Position numbers and translations under genes: made by a program. DNA of 64,000 nucleotides from Panonychus citri (Eukaryota; Arthropoda; Arachnida; Trombidiformes; Tetranychidae), in NCBI RefSeq assembly GCF_014898815.1, contig NW_026515416.1, positions 992,001-1,056,000 of the forward strand, in the 5' to 3' direction. Under the pieces are notes generated by a model. The model was not told the origin of the DNA. It searched no databases and saw only the letters and a program-made list of their open reading frames with translations. Of the stretch, positions 50,601 to 60,251 are shown piece by piece. The stretch's first letter is position 1. Every line of letters starts with the position of its first letter.

Positions 50601-53148
50601 CTTTATTCTTGGAGATTCTTAATGAGCTGATTATTGCCTACAAACATGAGCTCAACAATTGGCTTTACATTTTGATGACACGATTGTTTTTAAAGATGGG
50701 TCATGATACTTTGAATTCTGTTCAATCAAAAATTGCTGAAACATTGGACCTAATCCGTGACTCTTTTTCACCCTGTGACCAATTACATGTGATAATTAGA
50801 TTTTTATCTGATCAAACTCAAACACCGGGAGTTAAATCAAAGATCAGTACACTTCTTTACATTAATTGCCTTTTACCGACCATTGAACCTGGTGAATGGG
50901 CAACAAACAGTCAACATGAAACTCAAGTTGCATTAATGAAAATAATCTCCTGGACAGCTGATCCAAAAAGTTCTGAACTTCGTAAATGCTCAGCGGAAGC
51001 ACTTTTAAACCTTTTTAACCTAAATGAGAATGAATTTCTTGACAATGTTTACGGTTTACCCAAAAATTATCAAGATGCAGCATTTCAAGTTATCCAAATT
51101 AAACGACGATCATCACAGGAGTCCAATTATGCTAAAATATCATCTCCCTTACACAATCCGGGAGCATCTTTTTTCAACACCTCTAGTCCCTCACGAAATA
51201 CATACAACTCATCATCATCAACATCATCATCTGATATTGGTATATTAGGTATAATGGCAAGTGGACTAAGTGGCAGCGGAGGAGGCGGCGGGGTTAGTAA
51301 AAGTCAACCCGTTAATAGTCAATTAAAAAGCTCGAACCAAAATGATTATCTTTATGATGATGCGGAAAACATGAATCCTGAAGAGATTTACAATTCATTG
51401 AAACAAACAACTGATGAGATACAAAAGTATAAATTTGAGGTTTCCAATATGGACAAAACGTTGACCAGTTCACAATTACAAGGATTTAACGAAACAATTA
51501 AAAATGGCTCCTCAACTGAGTCCAGTCCAAAGAAAACTTTTCTCACCTCATCACAGGAAATGTCATCATTATCCAAAGATTCAGGAATCAGTCAAATTGA
51601 TGGGAATATTAAAGCAACAACCATAATCGTTAATCCAAATCGGATCAATAACAATTCACCAACCAAAACAATCAATAATAATAGACATTGTACTGATTCA
51701 TCAACATGTTCATCTTCATTTCAACCAATCAATAGTAATAATAACAATTGTCACAATGGTAATCAAATGATGGAAACACCAGAGAAACATTTTAACATGG
51801 ACAATGTAACATTGGTTTTAAGTAATCTCAAAAGTGGATCAAAGGAAATTCAATTTCAAAAATATGCTCTAAATGAGTTAATTGAATTAATTCGTGAAGG
51901 TTCATCACTTAATTGGGATAAATTTTTTAAAGATATTTTGAAAGTTCTTCTCGATAAGATTAATTCTGATCCGAACAGTGTTATTCGTGCACTCTCATTG
52001 AAAGTATTGTGTGAACTTTTGATCCAACAATCAAATTATTTCCTTGATTATATTGAATTAACCATTTTAAGGATTTTGGAGGCAAGTAAAGACATGGAAA
52101 AGGAAGTTCAATCGGCCTCCTCGTCAGCGGCATCAACAGCGGCCGCTGTTTTACCCTCTCAACTTTGTCTCAAAGTGTTGAAAAGTGTTATAACCACCGG
52201 AGAGTTCCCAATGAATCAAGCAGCAATTAAAATGTTATTAAAGGTAAATAAACAATCATTTGAACAGCCTTTTCGCTACACTGATTTGTTCACCGCCAAA
52301 TAATAATCGGATGGATTTGTCTCTCTCTCTCTCCCTCTCATCTTTCAGATAATTGAGAAACAATCGCAGGAGACAATTGAAAGTCTATTACCTGATATGA
52401 TGCCTCCCTTGATCCAGGTAAAAACCTTGAATCTTTTTTTTTATGTATTTACTATTAATATGATAGTAGTAAGCTTGAAGAGGGTATTAAAATGATTACC
52501 ATGGTTTGGAACGTGAAAAAATGATGATGATGATATTACTGGTAGAGAAGAAAAATATTCCCCCAACTATTACCATAATTATTGTATCATTACAGTTTGT
52601 GAGTGAATTTAATGCAACTCTGAATTTGTTATATTATGTATTTGAAATTGAGATGGAAAATTGTTATTTGAAAGTTTTCTTTCTGGTTTGATGACAAGAA
52701 AAACTGTCAGACTAAATCATAGACAAAGAATACATCATAATCTTGACTAATCATTCATCACTTTAATCACACATTTTCCAACCGAATTATCATTTGTACT
52801 TAGTTTTCCATTAATAAGATATATTACTGATCCTTATCCTTTTTTCTTCACATTTCTTTTTCTTCTTTATCTTTTTTTTCTACTTTGTTGATGTTCTTCT
52901 TGATTTCATCTCTCTCTCTCTCTCTCTCTCCTCTTCAGGCATACGACAATCCTGAAAGCGCTGTACGAAAAGCTGCTGTTTTTTGCATGGTGGGAATCCA
53001 TGGTCGGGTTGGCGAAAGGATGAAGCCCTATCTTAATGGGCTTAGTGGCAGTAAGATGAAGCTCCTAAAGCTTTATATTGACAGAGCTAAAAGTCAATCA
53101 AGTGGATGTAATTCACCAGTATCACCGGTTACCTATGTCTCCAGCTGA
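47679..53148 (+). CDS. CLASP: CLIP-associating protein (CLASP / Orbit / chromosome bows), form without TOG1
   Basis: Microtubule plus-end and kinetochore stabiliser. Seven exons: 47679-48687, 49017-49148, 49420-50009, 50297-50467, 50594-52243, 52349-52417 and 52939-53148, in phase throughout, about 1276 aa. Order: TOG2 (about residues 20-250; KDLRSQVVREAC, PTLFNLIPNSAK), a Ser-rich EB-binding segment with two SxIP motifs (SGIP at 324-327 and 453-456), IDVGAARRARARA, TOG3 (WSDRKEGLLGLQFFLR, DQTQTPGVKSKI, LNENEF), an Asn/Ser-rich linker with ENMNPEEIYNSLKQ, then the C-terminal CLIP-interaction domain (AYDNPESAVRKAAVFCMV, LSGSKMKLLKLYIDRAKS). TOG1, present in the long CLASP forms, is missing: translation begins just before GALDED, and TRMT1 ends 1.3 kb upstream. 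A second Met (MFKTK) three codons later could also start. Confidence 0.94.
48688..49016 (+). other. CLASP intron 1
   Basis: Between donor CCAG|GTTGGT and acceptor TATTCAG. The open frame runs about 170 nt into it, which could allow a truncated retained-intron product, but phase and homology support splicing. Confidence 0.8.
52418..52938 (+). other. CLASP last intron
   Basis: Donor CAG|GTAAAA; its 3' end is a (TC)11 microsatellite (52909-52930) directly before CTCTTCAG. Confidence 0.85.
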
Positions 53149-55606
53149 TGAAATGATGATGAGAATACAGAAAAAAGTCACAATCAACTCCTTCTTATTG
53201 TAAACATGTCTCTCTCTCTCTTTCCATTCATGAGGCTATTCATATGAAAGATGAGCTAAATGATCATCAGAAACAAAAAAAAACACGATCGATAAATCCG
53301 ATCCTGGTTACATCATGAATCCACTAAAACTCCTTGTAAATCATGATCACAATTATGGTTATTATGATGATTATAATGATTAAGATGATGTAAGAGATGA
53401 TAAATTATATATATTGAGTTTTTGATGCAAAGATGCAAAGATGAAAAGCAGATTAAGGATTTTTTTTTGTTTCCAACGTAGCTGATGTATCTAAAATGAT
53501 TAAATCTAATTGCCAGATCTTTATATCTTCAACTTGTAATATATTACGTCAAGTTGGATGCACATCTATTTATATGGTAAATCACATCGGAGAGAGTAAA
53601 AAATGAATTACAATTCGAGTGCCACACCAGTGCCATAGTTTAATCCAAAAGACGTTGATGTACAATTGACTGGACTGTACATGTACCTGTAATTGTAAAT
53701 CTCTCGTAACAATTGGCTGATTAATCAACTTGAATCAACCATTCAGATGATTCAGACATTGACACACATCAAAAGAAAATGAAAAAAAACTTATTAATTC
53801 TCAATTCCAACGAAGGCCTTTCAACATTATTCAACTAATCACAACACTAATTATAAAGCAATCAAATCAACAAAGAAAGAAATCATTCAATAGATTCCGA
53901 GTAATTGTAAACATGGAAATTCATTCCTCTCAATGGTGTCAAAGGAAAACTTTTCTCCTTCATTGTTCATCATCTTCCTTTTCTTTTCTCTCTCTCTTGG
54001 TTTATGTTACATCTCATTCTCTCATCATCCATCATTCTCATCATCATGATCAAGAACATGGCGATAAGATGAAAAGAATTATCAACGAACCCACCATAAC
54101 CATTGACGATTTTTTGGTCTTCTTTTGTCGAAAGCACTTTGACCTCTAACCCCTTGGATCGTTGTTGCTTATTATTGACTATTATTTCGCTGTTTCTCTT
54201 ATACATTATCATTATCATTCTCATCTTATATATTTCACTGATCATTTTTAAAATAGAAAAACTGAAAAATGTTGAAATTGAAATTCTCCATTCAGTTTAT
54301 CTCCATTTTCCCCTGTATTATAGTCTTAATGGTAGATTTTTTCAGCCATTTTCTCCTCCCTTTTTTCTCCTTCATTCAACTTGATTGTTTTTCTTTTTCT
54401 TTCCAAAGATCTTTATTTATTTCAGACTATGGATCCTCATGAAAGAAGTAAGAAAGATTCGGAAGAGAGATGATCTCTCTCTCTCTCTTGCTCTTGCCAA
54501 TGATTTGAACCAAGAAAGATACAATTTAAGATTTCAGTGTCAATAATAAACCGATGAACATGTTTATGAATTTCAGCTGATAACCTTGTGGAAGCAAAAA
54601 CTTTTTGTTTATTGTTAAGCTGAACAAGAGGATCACGAGAAGACAATAGAGGAAACAAGGAAACGAATTTGGCTCAATTGATTACCGATACATTCCTTTA
54701 TTATCATCATTCAATATCATCAACATAATCTTCAATTTGAATTAATCATAACAATCAAAAATCCTTCCATCTTCTTATCACCACCAAAAACATGAATTGA
54801 TTCATTTTCCTTCGTTCTATCATGTATTTATCTTTCCGAATCCTTTTGATCCTTGTATCTCTCTCTCTCTCTCTCTCTTCACCTCTGACTTTCAATTTCT
54901 CACTGATCTCCTCTATCTCTTACACATCAATTCTTCATCTTTCTGAACCTTTTCCCCATTGTTCTTGTTTCTCATCACGATTTTCATCAATTTGCTCATC
55001 TCTTTCTCTCTCACACACACAAACAATCAGCATGATGAAAACACTCATGAAATTTAAGATTACTGATTGATACTCTCTCTCTCTCTCTCGCCCTCCCTCC
55101 CTCTTTCTTTAGTAATAACTTTCTCAATAATTTCTCAACAGTCTGTTGAATATAATGTAATATTAAATTGCCTGAGGATAAGTTTATCATATCCTTTATC
55201 AAGGCTGTTTCATGATGATTAATAACAAATTGATTCATAAAAATCATTTCAATCTAATAATCAACAATCAAACATTCAATGCATTGATTTAGTGTAGGGA
55301 AAACGCGAAAAAAAAAGTTTTAACCACAACAATCAACCAAATAAAAAGTTTCTATTGATATTGGATTGAATTTCTATTATTGAGAAAAAAGGACAATTTC
55401 AAATTATTATTGATACCAAACAATCAATTCTAATTGTTATTCAGTTAACAGAAAAACAAAACATGAGATGAATCAGGAAATGAAAAAGGACAAAATGAGG
55501 TTTCAAGTTTCATTGGAAATGTTTTTAATCAATGGTTAATGTTTAACAATCAGAGAGTTGATTCATTTTGGTTGTTTAGATGATTAAACGAAATGTTTAA
55601 TTGTCT
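53149..55606. other. Intergenic region downstream of CLASP
   Basis: CLASP 3' UTR then noncoding DNA. Several TC-rich short ORFs (for example around 53913-54149 and 54822-55070) are low-complexity and lack features of real genes. Confidence 0.55.
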
Positions 55607-55954
55607 TCAATCAACTCGACCAACAGGTAATTCAGTTGTGATAAAATCTTTCAATGAGGATTCAGTGATTGCTGATAAAATGGGAGAGGATGCTGATGAT
55701 GGGAATGATGAAGATGATGAAAGTATAAGTGATGAATATTGGACAATATGTTTAACTGAATCAACTGATGGTGGATTAGTTGATATTTCATCATCTAAAC
55801 CATTTCCACCCTCACTTTGTGGTGGTAACATCATTGTAACCACTTGATCCTTTTGAATTGATGAAACTTGATAGGAACTTGTTGTTGTTTCCTCCAAGGT
55901 TGAACCAAGGGTTGAAAGGGTAATTAAAAACACTAGAGTTGATATAAATTTCAT
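55607..55954 (-). CDS. Putative small secreted Ser/Thr-rich protein
   Basis: Not recognised as any known family. One open frame of 115 codons beginning in good context (GGCAACAATG at 55954). Residues 1-18 look like a signal peptide: MK, then the hydrophobic FISTLVFLITLSTLG and a small-residue cleavage region before EETTTSS. The mature part is Ser/Thr/Pro/Asp-rich with a run of serines (SSSSSF) and no cysteine, so it could be an extracellular mucin-like or linker protein, or the first exon of a longer one. The opposite strand is also open (55593-55847) but lacks such features; I take it as the shadow. GGTCA half-sites cluster directly upstream (56038-56517). Confidence 0.45.
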   Translation of the reverse strand: MKFISTLVFLITLSTLGSTLEETTTSSYQVSSIQKDQVVTMMLPPQSEGGNGLDDEISTNPPSVDSVKHIVQYSSLILSSSSSFPSSASSPILSAITESSLKDFITTELPVGRVD

Positions 55955-57235
55955 TGTTGCCAGTTAATTGTGGTCTTGGAAGGCACGAGAAGGTAACAAT
56001 TAGGATGATTGATTGTTATCAATGGGAAAGGGTAACAGGTCAGTTGCAAGGTGGACACACACACACACGCAGACACAATCGTACACACGTTAACCTTTAC
56101 CTTGAATGAGAGATCAGAGGAAGATAATAAGGTTAAAGAAGATGGAGAAAGGTAAAAATGACCTTAGGCTATTTCTTGTTTTCAAGACTGTTCATTGGTT
56201 CATCGAGTTTAAGTTCCAGGGGCAAAGTTTTCTCTTCAATTCTCCGGAATTTTCTTACTTTGCCTTCTTATTTTTTAGTACCTTTGACCTTTAAGACCAA
56301 AAGCTTCGGTCATTTTTAGTGAATATGTAGTAGCCTCTCTCTCTCTCTCACATTGGTCAGTTTTTAAACTTGAATCTTGAGCTGGTCAATATACATTGAA
56401 AACTAGGTCACTAATTTGGTTCTAAGATTTTTCTTGCCTCGTCTTTCAAGTTTCCAACTTATTATTTATCTTCCAATGTCCGATATTTATCATTTCACTT
56501 CCGGGTTGCAACTGACCACTCGTTTTCTGTGTCTTGTTTTGAAAAGAAAACTCTAATTTGAATATAAATTGTCACTAATTACAGTTTAGATTCATTTAAA
56601 TGATTAAGTTTCCTTTATTTTTGTCTACAAAATAAAACATACTAATTGTTTTAACCTTCAAATTGATTGTTAATTATATCATGTTTCACTTTTTCTTTTA
56701 ATTAATTCATATTCACCTGAAGAAATAGCTTTTTTATTTTTACCAATACAATTTTCATTCAAAACTATCCAATTGTTAATTGACCTAAATTAACAATTAA
56801 CCATAAACTAAATTTACTCAACTGATTGTTAGTCTAGCTGTTAGTTTAAAGTTAATTAGTATGTGTGTCATTAAAGTTAAATTAATAATATGATTACTGA
56901 TTATTGATCCATACTTATTAATAATAATAATAGTAGTATGAATTTCTGATTGATTTAGTTAATGATCATTAAAAATTAATAATAATCAACTGAAAAGTTA
57001 TTAATATTTTTGCTGATGAGTTGATCAAAATTCAACAAATGGTTTACTTTTTACCCGACAGATGGCGCGAGGCGCTCGTTGTGTTTTCTGTTGATTGAAA
57101 ATGATTTGAATTCCACCTTCAATTATAAGTTAAATCTTAAATTATATATGAATTGTTTGAGTTAATTTAGTGAAATACAGTTAATTACAACCTGGAGCAT
57201 CTTAAAAATCAAAAATAATAAGGTAAGAACAAAAT
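55955..57235. other. Noncoding region between the secreted ORF and the retroelement
   Basis: Contains the GGTCA cluster, a (CA)n run near 56055-56068 and an AGATGGCGCGAGGCGC segment near 57060. No gene recognised. Confidence 0.5.
56038..56517. promoter_or_regulatory. Cluster of eight GGTCA/TGACC half-sites upstream of the secreted ORF
   Basis: Sites start at 56038, 56159, 56285, 56308, 56355, 56384, 56406 and 56513. They lie 80-560 bp upstream of the minus-strand ATG at 55954, where a promoter is expected. About 0.5 sites would be expected in this length. Function is inference. Confidence 0.4.
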
Positions 57236-57448
57236 AATTACATGAAAACAAAGGAAAACAAAAATGGGGCGTAAGCCAAACAACTAACGGCTAATATTAC
57301 TTCCGTTTCCTAAACAGTCACATGTTTGAAACACTTACCCTTCCTCACCAAATAATTTCTCATGTTAACACTTCCAAATCAATATTTAATCTAAATTACC
57401 TTCTAATTTCTAATTATTATTAATTGTTAGTGAAATCAAAGTGAAACA

Positions 57449-58885
57449 ATGGCAGTTAATACAGTAATGGTAAAATCTTTGAAACAAGATTTAACAAAGA
57501 AACTGATCACCAAACAAGACTACGATGAACAATTAAAGAAAATCTCAATCACGGAGATTCTGGACTTGGCTAAATCATCATTAATATTTCTCAGATCACC
57601 GGAATTGCTTCGAGAACATAGTCTTGGACCAACGTATCAATATAAAATGAAATACATAATATCATGGCTGAAAAAATATCCACCTGCTAATCTAACAAGT
57701 GAAGAAAAATTAATAATTGATGAAGTTAATCAATTTGATACGACTAAATGGATTATCACGATGGATAATAATACTACAACAATTGAAGAAGAAGATGAGG
57801 AACAAATTGATACTAACCTTCAACCAAGAAACTATGGTGGTAAAGAAACAATTAATAATAGACGAGAGGAGCAACCAAGCACCTCATCAAATGAACAAAG
57901 ATTATTAGTGGTAAATGATAAAGTGGTCTCACCGAATCAACTGATGCCGGAAGAAGTTCAGCTGAAACAACATTCCCTTAAAAGACAGTTTGTGAATTTC
58001 AATCTCCATGAAGAAAACATTCAAGTTACCTATGAAACAGCAAAAAAGATACGGAAAACTGTTTACAAACAAGAAGAAACTCCGATTCCATCAACTTGGA
58101 AACCCTGGTCAGCTCATTTAATGGAGCCAATTTTTCTTGTTCAACACCCAGAGCTCAATCCAACACAAATAAAAGACATTATTATTAAGGCAATTGAACA
58201 ATCGCAACTTCAACCAATCATTGGTACTTTCATTACTGGAAATGAAGCCTTAAGAATCAAATCTCCAGATTCAATCACCAGGAAAACTAACATGTCTCGT
58301 TTGAAAGATTGGCTTCCGGAATTGAAAATTCTAAAACCCAAAGTCTTTGACCCAAAGATCAGATTATCAAGAGTTTATTATGAAGGCTCATTGTTGGATA
58401 AAGATCAGCTGAAACAGCTAATTATTAATATTTTGAACTCATCAGGATTTACTGAAGAGGACAAATATACAATTGATTCAGCCTACACAACGAATGTGAA
58501 AAATCATATTGATGTAATAATATCAATCTCTCCAGCTCTTCGAGATAAAATTCATGACAAACGAGGTATTTTGTACCATCTTGGCAATGAAATTAAGGTA
58601 AAAGATTACTTTAAAGTAAGTAATTGCTCAAGATGCTACTCATATCAACACAAAGAAAGAAAATGTCAGAACCAACAATGTTGTAAATTCTGTGCTCAGC
58701 TTCATAATTGGCGTGAATGCAAAATTATTAATGATCCATCAAAATATTGTTGCATCAATTGCAAAGACAACCCGAGGACTACTGCCCATGCAGCTGATGA
58801 TTGGAATTGTCCAATTTATCAAAAGAAACTCAGGGAATCAATGCAAATGATCAATTATGAATACCGATGGATAATTCAAAACTAA
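57449..58885 (+). CDS. Retrotransposon ORF1 protein (gag-like, three zinc knuckles)
   Basis: 478 aa, predicted to bind the element RNA and form the ribonucleoprotein. Three zinc-binding motifs sit near the C-terminus: C393-x2-C396-x4-H401-x4-C406; C412-x2-C415-x3-H419-x4-C424; and C435-x2-C438-x8-H447-x6-C454 followed by PIYQKKL. This triplet and the following CP(I/V)Y resemble ORF1 of Jockey/I-type LINEs. The N-terminal 150 residues are charged and helical in character (SLKQDLTKKLITKQDYDEQ), followed by an acidic, Gln/Asn-rich linker; the middle (about 215-390) may be the usual RNA-binding fold but I cannot assign it. The frame is intact, suggesting recent activity or selection. Confidence 0.85.
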   Translation: MAVNTVMVKSLKQDLTKKLITKQDYDEQLKKISITEILDLAKSSLIFLRSPELLREHSLGPTYQYKMKYIISWLKKYPPANLTSEEKLIIDEVNQFDTTKWIITMDNNTTTIEEEDEEQIDTNLQPRNYGGKETINNRREEQPSTSSNEQRLLVVNDKVVSPNQLMPEEVQLKQHSLKRQFVNFNLHEENIQVTYETAKKIRKTVYKQEETPIPSTWKPWSAHLMEPIFLVQHPELNPTQIKDIIIKAIEQSQLQPIIGTFITGNEALRIKSPDSITRKTNMSRLKDWLPELKILKPKVFDPKIRLSRVYYEGSLLDKDQLKQLIINILNSSGFTEEDKYTIDSAYTTNVKNHIDVIISISPALRDKIHDKRGILYHLGNEIKVKDYFKVSNCSRCYSYQHKERKCQNQQCCKFCAQLHNWRECKIINDPSKYCCINCKDNPRTTAHAADDWNCPIYQKKLRESMQMINYEYRWIIQN

Positions 58886-59145
58886 AAGTAAGAATTATTA
58901 ATAATTGCCTTTAATAACAAGATGATAATAATAATGATAATAATAATGATAATAATAATGATTTCATTTTCTTTATAACTGAAATCAGAAATTATGATTT
59001 TACACAGATTACAATTGAGTAAATCAAAAAAAAAAAAAAAAAGGGAAAATAAATTCGATTTCAACAAATTCTTCTCACACGATAAAATTCGATCTCAAAT
59101 AAACGTAAGTTCAAACTGAATGTAAATAAATGAATATTAATAATT
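58886..59145. other. ORF1-antisense ORF junction with 12-bp tandem repeat and poly(A)
   Basis: GATAATAATAAT is repeated three times exactly at 58924-58959, and a run of 17 A lies at 59026-59042, ending the convergent space between ORF1 and the antisense RING ORF. This would hold both 3' ends if each had its own transcript. Confidence 0.6.
58924..58959. repeat. (GATAATAATAAT)3 tandem repeat
   Basis: Three exact 12-bp units starting 39 bp after the ORF1 stop. Confidence 0.9.
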
Positions 59146-59988
59146 TCAATTCTCCTTTGATTTTAGCTTAAAGCTTCCCAAAAATTTCACCTTCATGAGT
59201 TTATCAGCTATGGCAATTTCCTCCTTTTTGGGTACCAAATTAATAATTGATTCCATTGGAATGGATTGTAGGAATTTACCGAGAGACTCATATTGGCTCA
59301 GGCATCGATATTCGACCCACACCAAATCAAAAGCGGTTTTAATTCCAAAACGCTTAGATAAAAGCTTTAAAGTATCGACGGTACTCAATCGTTGGTCAAT
59401 TTTTAGCTCCGGAATATTAATAATAGATCGAAGATTAAGAGTTACCATATCGACACAATCATCATAAAAGAACAATTTAAACTCGTTAATATTATTATTA
59501 CATATTAACTGATAATCTTTCCTTTTAGCAGCAATTGAATCAAAACCACCAACCACAAAATTATCAATAGTTGGCTGCACAGTTTTAACGATTTTAACAC
59601 AATTTTCCTTGCTTTTACCACAATTAATAATATGTTGTTGAAAAAGTCTCAATTTAAACACCAAATTACATTTCTTACATTCAATCATTGTTTCCTCATA
59701 TAATTTTCTTTCAATATTACTTAAATATCGGAAATAAGGATCCTTGAAATCATGAGGACAACCACCAGGACATTTAACTTCAGTTTTTCTTGATTGTTTG
59801 TTGAAAAAATTATTAGCAGGTACATCTGAAAAGGGGTAACAACAGGTACTACAAAATACCTTGGTACAGAATCGGCGACGATTACCACCATCATGTACCA
59901 TTGGATCAAGTGCCAAATTAGAACACAAAGAACATAAAAAGTCTTTAACTTTGACCTTATCAACCACTTGATCAACAGTAATAATCAT
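59146..59988 (-). CDS. Antisense RING-like / zinc-finger protein inside the retrotransposon
   Basis: 280 aa on the strand opposite to ORF1 and ORF2. Zinc-binding pattern: C19-x2-C22, then C41-TKVF-C46-x2-C49, then C73-PGG-C77, a RING-like array in which the usual His is Lys43 (CTKVFC against CKHVFC in RAG1). It is followed by C104-x2-C107-x11-H119-x3-C123, a TRAF/RAG1-like finger. The tandem RING plus finger arrangement recalls the RAG1 N-terminal region and TRAF-like E3 ligases; the resemblance is from memory. The C-terminal half (about 150-280) is not recognised. Convergent with ORF1 (260 bp apart) and divergent from ORF2 (252 bp). AT-biased codons match those of ORF1/ORF2. Possible roles: ubiquitin ligase, nucleic-acid binder or chance capture; none shown. 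Confidence 0.72.
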   Translation of the reverse strand: MIITVDQVVDKVKVKDFLCSLCSNLALDPMVHDGGNRRRFCTKVFCSTCCYPFSDVPANNFFNKQSRKTEVKCPGGCPHDFKDPYFRYLSNIERKLYEETMIECKKCNLVFKLRLFQQHIINCGKSKENCVKIVKTVQPTIDNFVVGGFDSIAAKRKDYQLICNNNINEFKLFFYDDCVDMVTLNLRSIINIPELKIDQRLSTVDTLKLLSKRFGIKTAFDLVWVEYRCLSQYESLGKFLQSIPMESIINLVPKKEEIAIADKLMKVKFLGSFKLKSKEN

Positions 59989-60240
59989 ATTAATAATAAT
60001 AATAATTCAAAATCAAATTAATATCAACAAATTAACTCGAAAATCAAAAATTCAAAAATTTAACTCTCCCTCTCAAAAATAAAGCTAAAAATCACCATAG
60101 CAACAGGGACCATTAATAAATTAACAACAGTAAATTCTAAAAAAAGAACAAATAATTTAAGGAAAACCAGTAAAGATAATAAGAAAACGCCTTTAAATTT
60201 GAATTTATACTTGTGATAAATAATATTATTATAAATAAAG
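59989..60240. promoter_or_regulatory. 252-bp divergent spacer between antisense RING ORF and ORF2
   Basis: A-rich on the plus strand. If the antisense ORF is expressed, its promoter should be here or within the 5' part of ORF2. No TATA or Inr can be singled out. A 63-codon hydrophobic frame on the minus strand (60251-60060) occupies most of it. Confidence 0.35.
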
Positions 60241-60251
60241 ATGTTCAACAT
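60060..60251 (-). CDS. Doubtful short hydrophobic antisense ORF
   Basis: 63 aa, Phe/Leu/Val-rich, with one or two possible membrane spans (around FLLSLLVFLKLFVLFLEF). Its ATG lies in the near-palindrome ATGTTCAACAT shared with the ORF2 ATG. Because the plus strand is A-rich, a Phe/Leu-rich antisense frame may arise by chance. Confidence 0.15.
   Translation of the reverse strand: MLNIFIYNNIIYHKYKFKFKGVFLLSLLVFLKLFVLFLEFTVVNLLMVPVAMVIFSFIFERES

Noticed and set aside
55593..55847. Plus-strand acidic ORF
   Set aside because: It overlaps the minus-strand frame that has a signal peptide and better start; acidity comes from GAT repeats.
59195..59467. Plus-strand 90-aa frame under the antisense RING ORF
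   Set aside because: Shadow of the 280-aa minus-strand frame; it lacks the ordered Cys/His motifs.
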